The notes under the pieces are model-generated. The model saw nothing but the letters and a program-made list of their open reading frames with translations. It was not told where the DNA came from and did no database searches. From Hyaloraphidium curvatum (Eukaryota > Monoblepharomycota > Hyaloraphidiomycetes > Hyaloraphidiales > Hyaloraphidiaceae): DNA of 64,000 bases. The stretch spans positions 525,909 to 589,908 of the forward strand of contig JAIVFI010000030.1 of assembly GCA_025558095.1 (NCBI GenBank). Direction: 5' to 3'. How positions within the stretch are numbered: position 1 is the first letter of the stretch; every line of letters starts with the position of its first letter. The translations under genes were made by a program, and so were the position numbers. Below are positions 51,943 through 61,315 of this stretch, piece by piece.

Positions 51943-52032
51943 TGTAGTGGTTAACATTTGACGCTTTCAACCCGTGGATGTCATTCGCTGAGGAAGAGCC
52001 GTCACGACCCGGGTTCGATCCCCGGACACGGA
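51933..52032 (+). tRNA. tRNA-Glu(TTC) with 29-nt intron
   Basis: The acceptor stem TCCGTGT/ACACGGA pairs fully. The D arm carries GTGTAGTGGTTAACAT, and the anticodon stem TGACG/CGTCA flanks C-T-TTC-A with anticodon at 51966-51968. An intron at 51970-51998 sits exactly after position 37. The T arm CCGGG-TTCGATC-CCCGG is perfect. A TTTT tract at 52035-52038 can stop Pol III. Everything required for a functional nuclear tRNA is present. Confidence 0.95.
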
Positions 52033-52335
52033 AATTTTGCTGATCTGTGCAACTCATCTTCCACCTACGCTCACGAGTCTGCTGTTCCCGGGCAGGTTTG
52101 GGCGATGTGAGGGTTGGGGGAACGTCCGGGACTGGCGGGGTCCTCTGGGAAGCCGGCCCATGCACCAAAACGCATCCGCTCGGAGCTATCGGGAAATTTT
52201 GCTGCGCCGTGCAATTCCTCTTGCTCCGGGAGGCGCGAATCTGCGGTTTCCGGACGGTTCGAGGACGTCCCGGACGTGAGGGTCTTCTGGGAGGCCACCC
52301 CACACCCAAAACGCATCCGCTGGGCGCCAGGTGGC
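52033..52335. repeat. Two diverged tandem ~150-bp units after the tRNA
   Basis: Unit 1 starts at 52033 and unit 2 at about 52193, both with AAATTTTGCTG. Both later contain GTCC/GTCCCGGA, a GGTC(C/T)TCTGGGA segment and AAAACGCATCCGCT near the end. Between these anchors they have diverged. The first unit begins precisely at the 3' end of the tRNA. Confidence 0.7.
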
Positions 52336-52482
52336 CCAAAACACGATATTCAAACCTAAACTACGATCGTTGAATGTCGCCGGCGGCCGTACTCGTGATT
52401 CGTGGGAGCTGGATTCAACACTCGCCAGTTCGAACGGCGGGCACCGACGCGCTCCAACAAACACACCCACCGCGGCACCGAT

Positions 52483-53674
52483 ATGGACCGCTACGCGTCG
52501 TTCTCCCTCCTCCGCGTCTCCCTCTCCTCCTCCGGCATCGCCACCGTCCGTGCGTCGCGCCGGAACCCGCGATGCCCCTCCACGGACTGCCGACGCGCTT
52601 CCCCTCCGGCCAGGGATAACCAACCCCCCGATAAACCTCATGACCCCCGCGATGCTCCGCGAGTACACGACATTGGTGCCAATGCTCGCGGCGGATCCGG
52701 CCGTCCGCGTGGTGGTGTTTCGGAGCGGGGTGGAAGGGTTCTTCACGGCTCACTTTGACCTCGGCGGGTTGGAGCGCGTCTGCGAGGGCGTGGCAGAAGG
52801 GCTGACGCGTCATGGGGTGGCAGAGACTCTTGCTAAAGTGCGGCTGGGAAAGGCGGGGGCACTGAACCCGGCGCATTGGCGGCTGCAGGCCTTCCACGAG
52901 GTCGCCGGTGGGCTGTCCCTTGTTCGGAGGCGGACGGAGGAGGGCGGCCGCTGACTGCCTGCTGGTGCCCGTCGGCTTCCTTCCCCGTACAGAGACGCTC
53001 CGCACGATGCCCAAGCCGACGATTGCGGTCGTCAACGGGCGGTGCGGGGGCGGCGGCTCCGAGATGGCGCTGTCGATGGACATGCGTTTCGCGGGGCCCG
53101 ACGCCGTGTTCAACCAGGTCGAGGTGGGCTCCCTCCGCGGCCCGAATTTGCCTGTCGGGAGAGGCTCAATTGGTTACTTCCGGTCGCCGCGGCAGGTCGG
53201 GTTGGGGATGGTACCAGGAGGGTCCGCGACGGTGCGGCTTCCCCGGCTCTGCGGGCGGTCCCGGGCCATGGAGATCGTCCTGGGAGCGGACGATTTCAAC
53301 GCTCAGGAGGCGGAACGATACGGTGGGCTCCTCATCGAGCGTTACGCGCCGTCGGTCTGCTCCTTCTGATCTGCGCTCCATTGCCGCCCGTCCCAGGCTG
53401 GGTCAACCGCTCCTTCCGAACGGCCGAGGAGCTTGAGGCGCACGTCTCCCGCCTCGCGGAGCGCATAGCCCGATTCGAACCCAACGCCGTAGCCCGCGCC
53501 AAGCGGTCCGTCCTCCGCGCCGAACGCGGCGTCGCCGAGGACCTGCTTGCAGAGGCGGCGGACAACGCCGAGACGTTCCGGACCGAGGGCGGGAGGATGA
53601 CGCGGATGGTGGAGATGGGGGCGCAGACCGTCGAAGGGGGAGCGCGGTTGGCGGAGCTTGTCGCAAAGCTGTAG
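52483..53674 (+). CDS. Enoyl-CoA hydratase/isomerase family protein
   Basis: Six exons can be followed in phase. They are 52483-52549 (MDRYASFSLLRVSLSSSGIA), from 52614 (RITNPPINLMTPAMLREYTT, VRVVVFRSGVEGFFTAHFDL), an exon with ETLRTMPKPTIAVVNGRCGG and GSEMALSMDMRFAG, one with VGLGMVPGGSATVRLPRLCG and FNAQEAERYG, and a last one starting GWVNRSFRTAEELEAHVSRL. This is the crotonase order: the first oxyanion-hole region, the second (NGRCGGGGSEMALS) and the PGGS loop. Crotonases hydrate or isomerise enoyl-CoA or act on related thioesters. The hydratase-type Glu after GGGG is not obvious, so isomerase or another activity is possible. Introns have GTGGGC/GTGCGT donors. Confidence 0.85.
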
Positions 53675-53837
53675 CGTGGTATTCCGATTGGTCGTTCGGC
53701 AATCGTCTTGTCGAAGAGGGTGCCTATACGAGGTATCTCCAGTGATCGGGAGCCAGCACCGTGCTCAGACTCCGCATCGCCCCCTGCCCCTGGCCCCGTC
53801 GCCGTTGAGTTCGGGACGCGCCGCGGGCGGGCGACGT

Positions 53838-54246
53838 TCAGCTCCATGCAATCGTCGGATGCGGGCCCCGCGGCCGCCGCAGTACACGCGCAGTCCCCTG
53901 AAAGTACCTTCTGCTGTAGCCGAGGCGCCAGGGTGGTCCGTCGGGGGCCACGGGGACGATCGGGTCCGCCACGGGAGGTTGGCGGGACGCTTGCCGGAGG
54001 CCGGCGCGGTCGGCCGGTTCGAGGAAAAGGGAAGGGTGTTCGGAGCCGAGGTGCGAAACCAGGAACGCGGTCGCGGCGGCGAACTGGCACGAAACGACGG
54101 GGCAGGCGCGCTCGGCGCCCGGCCGACACAGGCGGTCGCTCGAACAAAATGGTGTCACGATAGGGGGCGGCGCCGGGCCGTAGTGGCACGTTGCGCCCGG
54201 CAAAAGCGAGAAAGGGGGAGACGGGAGGTGTCGGGGGCAAGGGCAA
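53838..54246 (-). pseudogene. Partial TRAF-type zinc-finger copy
   Basis: The minus strand encodes LCRPGAERACPVVSCQFAAA followed by SHLGSEHPSLF, which matches the end of the neighbouring RING/TRAF protein (LCVAAERACPLPDCGFGAAI, AHIGEKH). No RING part was found upstream within this short space. It is most simply a truncated tandem copy; an exon of the neighbour cannot be excluded because spacing is small. Its left part overlaps no other gene. Confidence 0.45.
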
Positions 54247-54273
54247 GCTGAAGAGCAGGCTCGCGCGCGCGGT

Positions 54274-54669
54274 CTAGCCCGATGCCCCGTTGGTGTAGTG
54301 GAGGAGCACCTTCAGCGCCGCTTCCGCGTGTTTCTCCCCGATGTGTGCACAGAGGGGCGCGATGGCGGCGCCGAAGCCGCAATCGGGCAGGGGGCACGCC
54401 CGTTCGGCCGCCACGCACAGGGCGCGGTGGTCGGCCAGGTTACCCCGCGAGACGACGGCGGGGCACCCGTCGGGGCACGACACGGGGAGCGAGTCGATGT
54501 GCCGGCGGACGGCCCGGTTGGGCGCGAATGTGCACGGCTTGCGGCACTGCGGGCAGCGGTTGCCAAGGCGCGCCACGTCGCCCTGGCACACGATGACGGC
54601 GCAGTCGCAGCTCGATTCGACCGCTGAAGCGGGGGAATCCAGGCACAGAATGCAGTGGAAGTCGGCCAT
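54274..54669 (-). CDS. RING finger protein with TRAF-type zinc finger
   Basis: The 131-residue protein begins MADFHCILCLDSPASAVESS with a RING-like pattern: CILC, CDC, IVC and CPQCRKPC. A TRAF-type zinc finger follows (PVSCPDGCPAVVSRGNLADH, then C, ERACPLPDCGFGA and HIGEKH). RING-TRAF zinc-finger proteins are usually E3 ubiquitin ligases or adaptors. Here there is no TRAF/MATH domain, so it is a short form. The start is the first ATG and gives the RING at the N-terminus as usual. A partial copy lies immediately downstream. Confidence 0.72.
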   Translation of the reverse strand: MADFHCILCLDSPASAVESSCDCAVIVCQGDVARLGNRCPQCRKPCTFAPNRAVRRHIDSLPVSCPDGCPAVVSRGNLADHRALCVAAERACPLPDCGFGAAIAPLCAHIGEKHAEAALKVLLHYTNGASG

Positions 54670-55460
54670 GGGCGCAGAGGCCGGGAACGCGTCGCGAGAA
54701 GTCCCAGTTCGCTGCGCTCTTTGTAATGAGGAGCTAGCAATCCCACCGTAGAAATCCCCCTACGCCCCAAGAATCAGCTCCTCATCTACATTCAAACCAA
54801 CGCGACCGGCGCGGGGGCCGGAGTGTTGACAGCGCTCTCGCGGACCTCTCAGCCTCCCCTCCGACGCGGCGTGCGGCAGAACGCGTGCAGGAAACCCCGG
54901 ACCAGATAGATCTTTTGCGTCCGGATGTTCTCGCACGAACAATGAGCGAGGTGGGTCCGTACAAGGCCTCTACGCGAGGTGAGTGTGCTTGAGCGATCGT
55001 TGGAACGCCTTACAGAATTCAACCGCTGCGGGCAGCCCGAAAGACCAAAATGGTACCCACCGCGCGGCTCACCGTTGAGCCTCAGCAACATGCATAGCGT
55101 CCCAGCGTCTACCGGCAGGGATGAGGCGAAGCACATTGAATGCTCGCGGAGGATCGAGGGAGAACGACGCGTAGCGGTCCGTGGCGGCGCGCGCAAAGGG
55201 TCCTCGTTTGTTGGACGCGTCTGGCACGGGCCCCGCCATGCAGTGCCGCCGCGGCCTCGAGGAGCGTAAGCTTAAACGCTCGGCAACTCCGGGTGCATTT
55301 CCTAGTCAGAGGTAAGCAGACGGCGCTGGGCTCATCACCCGTCCCACGCCCTCGCACGCACGGTGCCGGGCTCCCTGGACCTCCGCCCCCTCCGGACGGG
55401 AAGCGGCGCATCCCCTTGGCCGGAGCAAAACGGTTACAGGAGCAGCAAAATCGCTTGTTT
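54670..55460. other. No supported gene
   Basis: Intergenic between the RING gene and the tRNA remnant, with somewhat lower GC. Short frames only. Confidence 0.4.
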
Positions 55461-55500
55461 TCCGCTGCTGGGATTCGAACCCGGGCCGCCTGTGTGAAAG
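55461..55500 (-). pseudogene. 3' half of a tRNA-Glu(TTC)
   Basis: The minus strand reads CTTTCACACAGG, then GGCCCGGGTTCGAATCCCAG and CAGCGGA. That is the anticodon loop with TTC, the 3' side of the anticodon stem, the T arm (one mismatch) and the 3' acceptor strand of a tRNA-Glu. The 5' half, D arm and 5' acceptor strand are absent; upstream sequence is unrelated. It is a remnant, not a working gene. Confidence 0.7.
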
Positions 55501-55816
55501 ACGCGGTCGTTGGATGGTTGTCGGGGAGACGGAGGTTCGGCAGGGAGGGGCGGCGGCTGGTCTCCGGCGGGCGAATCGCCAGTCGCAGGTCCGGGCGAGG
55601 GAAAGCTCGCGCTCAGCGCATGCGTCATTGGCTCCGCATGATCTCGCACCCATTTCTTTGGTGCGGCAGTGTCGTTCTGAGCACCTCCAGGCCGTCCGGT
55701 GCAGGGTTGGCGGACGGAGCTGCGACTCGAAGCGATGCCAACGCTCGAGTTCCCTCTATCAAACAAAAGGATCCATCCGCCTCTGGCTGGGTTTGAGCTC
55801 GTGGCAGCTAAGTAGT

Positions 55817-58800
55817 ATGGGGCGAGGCAAGCTGGACGACCGGTCAAGCCCCGACGCGGCGCCCGAGGATTCCGCTTTCTCCGTCCGCCTCCCCGGCGGC
55901 AGGACCGCGATGTCCGCCCCGGACAATCCGGCGGCGGAGCTCCCCGATGGCGCGGACGGCGCGCCGGCGGCGGGAGGCGGTGCGACCTCGTTTGCCCCCG
56001 CGCGGCCGTCGCCCCTCGGCGTGGGCCTGCCGCGCGAGAGGGTCAACACCGGCGACTTTTCCGAGGACGGCTCGGATGCTGAGAGGGACGCGGAGGGGGC
56101 GGAGGGCGTGCCCGCCATCGTGGTCGCCGCCGCGGACGGGCCCGGCGCGGCGGTGCCCCGCGCGCGGCCCCCGGCGGCGGCGTTCCTCTCGGCCACCTCG
56201 CCGCCGACCCGCCGCACGTCGACCATCTCGCTGCACCCCCCGCTCGCGCACCTCGAGGCGTTCCGGCCGCCGCCCGACGCGGACTTCTTCAAAAGGCTGG
56301 CCGCGCTGCGGCCGGGCAGGGGGACGCCAAAGGGCTGGGAGCGGGACGACGACAACGCCTCCATGTCGTCGCATCGCACGGACTCGTTCGACGGCAGCGG
56401 GTCGACCGCCGCCCACCGGGACCCAGAGGAGCACGCAAAGGCGGACCTCCACGACGCGGACGCCACCCACGAGCCCGATCGGCGGGGGCTCCGCTGCAGC
56501 TGCCCCGGCCCCGCCGAGTTCGGTGCCCTCCTGTGGCGCTGGGCAAAGATGGCCGTGCCCTTCCTCGAGTGGTTCCCCGAGTACGTCGGCGCCGTGCCCC
56601 CCGCGACCCTCGACCCCTCGTCGGTCCTCTCCAAGGACCGGGCCGCCTTCCGCGCCGCCCCCTGGTACCGCCGCGGCGCGTGGAGGACAATAATTTTCGG
56701 GGATCTCATCGCGGGGCTGACCATCGGCGTCATGGTCGTTCCCCAGGGCATGGCCTGTGGGTCTCTGTCGTTCCGCGTTCCGCCACCCGCGCCCATCTCA
56801 CCTCTCGCCCTCCCGTCTAGACGCCACGCTGGCCTCGCTCCCCCCCATCTACGGCCTCTACGCCTGCCTCGTCCCCCTCTTCGTCTACGCCCTCTTCGGC
56901 ACCTCGCGCGAGATGTCGGTCGGCCCCGTCGCCATCAACGCGCTGCTCCTCACCTCGGGCCTGTACCCCGCCGTCGCCGGCCTCCCCGCCGCGGAGCAGC
57001 CCGCCGAGTACCTCCAGCTGGTCATCTCGACGACCTTCCTCACGGGCGCCTTTTCCCTGGCCGCCGGCCTCCTCCGGCTCGGCCTCGCCGTGACCTTTGT
57101 CGGCCCGCCCGTGCTCGCCGGCTTCTCCCTCGGCTCGGAGCTCCTCATCGGCCTCTCCCAGCTGGAGCCCCTGCTCGGCTACTCGACCGGCCCGCCGCAG
57201 CCCTATCTGGTCCCGCAGCTCGTGCAGACCTTTTCCCACATCGGCCAGACCCAGCCCGCCGCCCTGATCATCGGCCTGGTCTGCATCGCGCTGCTGCTCA
57301 CGCTGGGCAAGCACCGCTACACCCGCTGGATCCCGCGCCCGCTCTTCGTCACCGTCTTTGCCACCCTCGTCAGCTGGGGCATCCACTCGACCCAGCCTTC
57401 CTGGGGCCTCCCCATCGTCGGCTCGGTCCCGCGCGGCTTCCCCGCCGCCGTCGTGCCCCGCCTCGACGGCGCCACCCTCGCCGCCGTCGCCGTCCCCTCC
57501 CTCCTCCTCGCCGTGCTGGGCTTCATGCAGTCCATCTCGGTCGCCCTCAAGTTCTCGGAGAAGCGCGGGTACGCCATGCGGCCCAACCAGGAACTCGCCG
57601 CCCTCGGGCTGTCGCACCTCCTCTCGGCGTTCACGCAGGCGATGGACGCCACGGGGAGCTACTCCCGGACGGGGGTCAACGCCGCCTCGGGCGCACGGAC
57701 GCAGTTCGCGGGCCTGGTGCAGGTCCTGGTGGTCGTCCTGGCGCTGCAGGTCCTGACGCCGCTCTTCTACTACATCCCCAAGAGCGCGCTCGCGGCGATC
57801 GTCATCGCGGCCGTGGTGGGCATGTTCGAGCCTGAGGCGTTCCGGCGGATGTACGCGGCCAAGCCGCGGGACTTTTGGGTCGCCGTGCTGACCGCCCTCG
57901 TCACCGTCTTTGCGGGCACGCAGTACGGCCTGCTCGCGGGGATCGCCATCTCGCTGCTCATCATCATCCTCCGCTCCTCGCGCCCGCGGACTGCCGTGCT
58001 CGGCCTGGTCGAGATCCCGGGGGACCCGCCCGCGCAGGCGTTCCGCAACGTGGAGCGCTACCCCGAGGCGAGGCAGGTGCCGGGGGTGCTGGTGTGGAGG
58101 TTCGACGCGGAGCTGTGGTTCGCCAACGTCGCGTGGTTCCGGGAGAAGCTGCAGGGGGAGCTGGCGCGGAGGAAGGGGGCGGTCGGCGGGGGTGCGCGGG
58201 GCGCGGCGGACGAGGTGGTCGTGGAGGCTGGCGATGGGGCGGGAACGGGGCTCGGGATCGCGGGCACGGATGTCGCCGACCCGCCGGCGGCGCCCGTGCC
58301 CACGGCGGACGACGGCAAGGTCCGCGTGGTGGTCCTGGACATGACCGCCGTCACGGACGTCGACTCGTCGGGCGCGCAGGCCATCCTGGCGCTCAACACC
58401 ACCCTGCGCCGGTCGCAGGGGATCGAGATCCTCTTTGCGGGCGTCAAGGGACCCGTGCGGGACGTGCTGTGGCGGGCGACGGGGGGCCGGATCCTTCCGG
58501 GGGACGACGGCAAGGAGGCCAAGGGCGGACGGGGGACGGACGCGGCCTCCCCCGCCAACGGCGACGCCGTCTCGACGGTGCCGGATGAACCCCCCGCGGA
58601 CCGGCTCCCTGACGACGTGCCCCTCGTCGCGATCGAGGACCTGGACGGGAACATCACCGTGGTGCCGCACCCGGCGCCGGACCTCCTACCCCCTTCGACG
58701 GCTCCCTCGCCCAACCCGACGCGGCGCGGTCTGTTCCGCCGGCGGCCGCCGGCGGCAGCACCCCTGAACGCGACGATGGCGGGCGGGTCGGGGTTCCTGC

Positions 58801-58931
58801 AGGCCGGCGCGGTGCGGGACCTGCGGGTGGAGCAGTTCTTCCTGACGGTTGCGGGCGCGGTGGACTTTGCGCGGAAGCTGGTGGATAGGCAGCGCGCGAG
58901 AGAGGCGAGGGGCAGGGCGGGGGCTGCGTAG
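55817..58931 (+). CDS. SulP-family sulfate/anion permease with STAS domain
   Basis: Exons 55817-56756 and 56821-58931 join in phase (the split codon restores VPQGMAYATLASLPPIYGLY) to 1,016 residues. A ~285-residue N-terminal region is disordered, rich in Pro, Ala, Ser and acidic residues. Then come about 12 membrane segments with the SulP signature (AGLTIGVMVVPQGMA, YGLYACLVPLFVYALFGTSR, MSVGPVAINALLL, SGARTQFAGLVQVLVVVLAL). The C-terminal STAS domain has VLDMTAVTDVDSSGAQAILA. STAS is broken up by two low-complexity insertions, the second of ~110 residues before the last helix (FFLTVAGAVDFARKL). SulP proteins carry sulfate or related anions across the plasma membrane. The start is the first ATG after an in-frame stop. 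Confidence 0.9.
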
Positions 58932-59166
58932 CGCGGTGCGCGGCGTTGCGTTGCGTGTTCTGTCGACGCGCATCTTCTCGCCGGGTGGTTGGCACCGCAC
59001 GTATACGTCACACCACCCGCTTCGTCCCGAAGATGACAGCCCAAAGAAGGCCGTCCAGTGTCGCTATCGATTGCCTGCCCCGATCTCTTCGCGCCCTCCC
59101 TAGAGAGGTGTGGGGAGCAGGAAGCGCGGCGCGACGCGACCAGGGTGACCGAGCGGGGTAGTGACA

Positions 59167-59472
59167 TCAGTCCTCCACCGAAAGGAGCATGCCGTAGATG
59201 CGGTCCCGCCCCGTCCAGCCGTTGACGCGCCCGCGGTTGTTGCTGATCTGCACGCGGTCCCCGCGCACGGCCGACACGAGATGCAGGTACTCGGCCGCGC
59301 CCACCCGGCAGAGCACGATGTCACCCCTCGCCGGGGTCGCGCCGGGGGGGAGGGGGGCCACCTCGACCAGCTGCCCGATCCGGATTTTGGGGACCATGCT
59401 GCTACCCCGCGGCCGGAACCGCACCGTCTCCCCGCGCAGCAGCGCCGCGATGTGCCTCGCCGCCCACCCCAT
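59167..59472 (-). CDS. Bacterial-type S24/S26-like small protein
   Basis: The 101-residue protein MGWAARHIAALLRGETVRFR continues PRGSSMVPKIRIGQLVEVAP, the Gly-x-Ser-Met nucleophile motif of LexA/signal-peptidase-like (S24/S26) folds. It then reads GDIVLCRV and YLHLVSAVRGDRVQISNNRG. Bacterial homologues of the same size are, from memory, usually annotated only as S24/S26-family or hypothetical. The place where the Ser-Lys dyad Lys would be expected (HLVSAV) seems to be Ser, so catalysis is doubtful. No membrane anchor. Intronless, sited between the SulP gene and a retroelement. Transfer from bacteria is an inference. Confidence 0.65.
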   Translation of the reverse strand: MGWAARHIAALLRGETVRFRPRGSSMVPKIRIGQLVEVAPLPPGATPARGDIVLCRVGAAEYLHLVSAVRGDRVQISNNRGRVNGWTGRDRIYGMLLSVED

Positions 59473-59556
59473 CGCGGGCGATGGTCTCGTCCGGCAAACG
59501 CTTCGAGGCTAGACCCGCCGCGATCCTTAGCCAAGTAGGCGCCACAACGGGGCTAA

Positions 59557-60723
59557 CCTCTTCGCGCGCGCGGGGAAGAGCATGGCGCCGCGATGGGGGT
59601 GATCAAAGACTTTGCGCTCACCGCGGTACGTGGCGCTGGGCTTGCCGAGCCTGTGCTTGCCTCGCTCTCCGCGTCGGGCATCGAGCTGTGGATGGATTCC
59701 ATCGGTGCCAAAGGCCTGCAGCACGAGTTGTACCAGGCACAGCTGGCCTGGATCCACCAGGCCATTCTGGCGGACCTTCCCGCGGGCTCCCAGCAGCGCG
59801 CCATCTGGCTTAGCGTCAAGGCCGGCCACTCGGGTGCCTGCCTGGGTGCGCAGTGCTTGGAGAAGGACACCGGCCTGGACGTCGAGGCGTTGCAGCTGAA
59901 CATCTGTACCGACCTCGGTCTCCCTGCCCCTTGGCTCTCGGCCCTACCATCGCAGCAGATGCTCTGCCCGCTCGGGTGCACTGTCGACGACGGCAGTGGC
60001 AGGCAGGTCACACGCATCCTTGCGCCGCGGGGAGCCGGCTTCCTGCACGCCTTCACGTGCCCGATAATGGGCAAGGTTGCGCGGCACAACGCGCTTGAAT
60101 CTGCGTTGGCGGATGAGCTCAAGGACAACCTCGCCTCCCGTGGCGTGGTCGTCGACCGTCGTCATCGTGGTTACCTCGAGAATGGGTTCGTGCCCAAAGA
60201 CACCACACTTGCACGAGCCCTGGACATCGGGAAAACCTCGACCGACATCGTCATCCGCCGCGTGGGCGCTCGTTCTGACCTCGTCGACGTCACCGTTGTT
60301 ACCCCCAGCGTCACGGCCTCGCGCTCGACGGACTCCCGCAACAAGACCTCGCTCCTGCGCCGCGCTGTTCAGAAGAAGGCGACGGCCCTTGCCAACCAGT
60401 TCTACGTTCCCGATCCCCCCGTGCACAACCTCGTTTGGTTTGCGGTCTCGACCTTCGGCCGCCTGCACGACGCGGCGGACGAACAGCTCCGTGTTTGGTC
60501 TCGAGAGATCTCTCCCCCGCGCACCAAATCCGACGGCAAAGACTGGGATGTCAATGGTCTCATGGCCCGCCAGACCGGCCGTCTGCGCGCCGTTGTTCAG
60601 CGGGGGCGCGTACTGGGTTGCCAACAGCTTATGAACACGTTCAAGGAAGCCTGTACCCGGCAGCTCGGCGGACATCTAACCCCTCCCCTCTTCCCCGAAT
60701 TCAATGTATATGGCGTGACGTGA
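59557..60723 (+). mobile_element. 5'-truncated non-LTR retroelement (C-terminal part with RLE-type domain)
   Basis: An open frame from 59557 (first Met 59593, 376 residues from there) encodes the end of a LINE-type protein downstream of its reverse transcriptase. It has LGLPAPW, then CPLGC (125-129), H152, C156 in HAFTCPIMG, VARHNALESAL, and two Asp-containing strands, STDIVIRR (D218) and LVDVTVVTP (D232). This order of a Zn-type knuckle, RHN motif and PD-D-like strands is that of elements with a restriction-enzyme-like endonuclease. The polymerase is missing, so this is a dead 5'-truncated insertion. Its last 190 bases correspond to 37862-38051. Confidence 0.75.
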
Positions 60724-60903
60724 TGTATCGGGGTTGGGGGGCGCTCAGCGCCTGTGATAGAGATCTGACGACCCGGAGTGGTACCGGCGGGCAGCTCTTG
60801 GCGCAGCGACTCTGGCAGCGCGACCACTCTGGCACCCGAGGAGGACGGGCAGGAATGATGCGGCATCGCAGGCTGGCTCTAGTGCCCGTGCCGGTGGAGG
60901 TTT

Positions 60904-61215
60904 CTACAAGCACCCGCCGGCGCTGTCCTTGCAGTAGAGAACCGCGCTCGGATCCTTGGCAACGCCAAACGGAGCGCACCCGTCCGAAAATGTGTCATGG
61001 CGTTGATTCTGCCTGCACCCAGACGTCGCTGCAATGGCGTACGGCTCCGCCACGGGCACCGTAGCCAGGAACGTGGCAAGCGAGCAGTAGGGCAGAAGGC
61101 GGTCTATCGGCGAGGCACACATAGCCACGACAACACAACGGCCGGACCCAGACCATGTCCCATCCGGTCCAGCTGCCCATAGCCGTCTTTGGCAGGGCAA
61201 CAGGGCGATGTCCAT
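60904..61215 (-). CDS. Possible small Cys-containing protein (terminal copy)
   Basis: Identical to the 103-residue frame at 38232-38543, with the same doubts: it may be just 3' UTR of the amine oxidase gene. Confidence 0.25.
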   Translation of the reverse strand: MDIALLPCQRRLWAAGPDGTWSGSGRCVVVAMCASPIDRLLPYCSLATFLATVPVAEPYAIAATSGCRQNQRHDTFSDGCAPFGVAKDPSAVLYCKDSAGGCL

Positions 61216-61315
61216 GTCGGGATCCAAGCGTGACCGGCCGCGGGCGCCGGTACGCTTGCAGTCGCCGCGGGCGGGACAGATCGTCTGGAAGGCCCCGCCG
61301 GGTTCGACGCCGGCA

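Noticed and set aside
56817-58670. 617-aa minus-strand ORF rich in Asp/Arg/His
   Set aside because: Antisense of the SulP membrane region; a typical mirror of GC-rich third positions.
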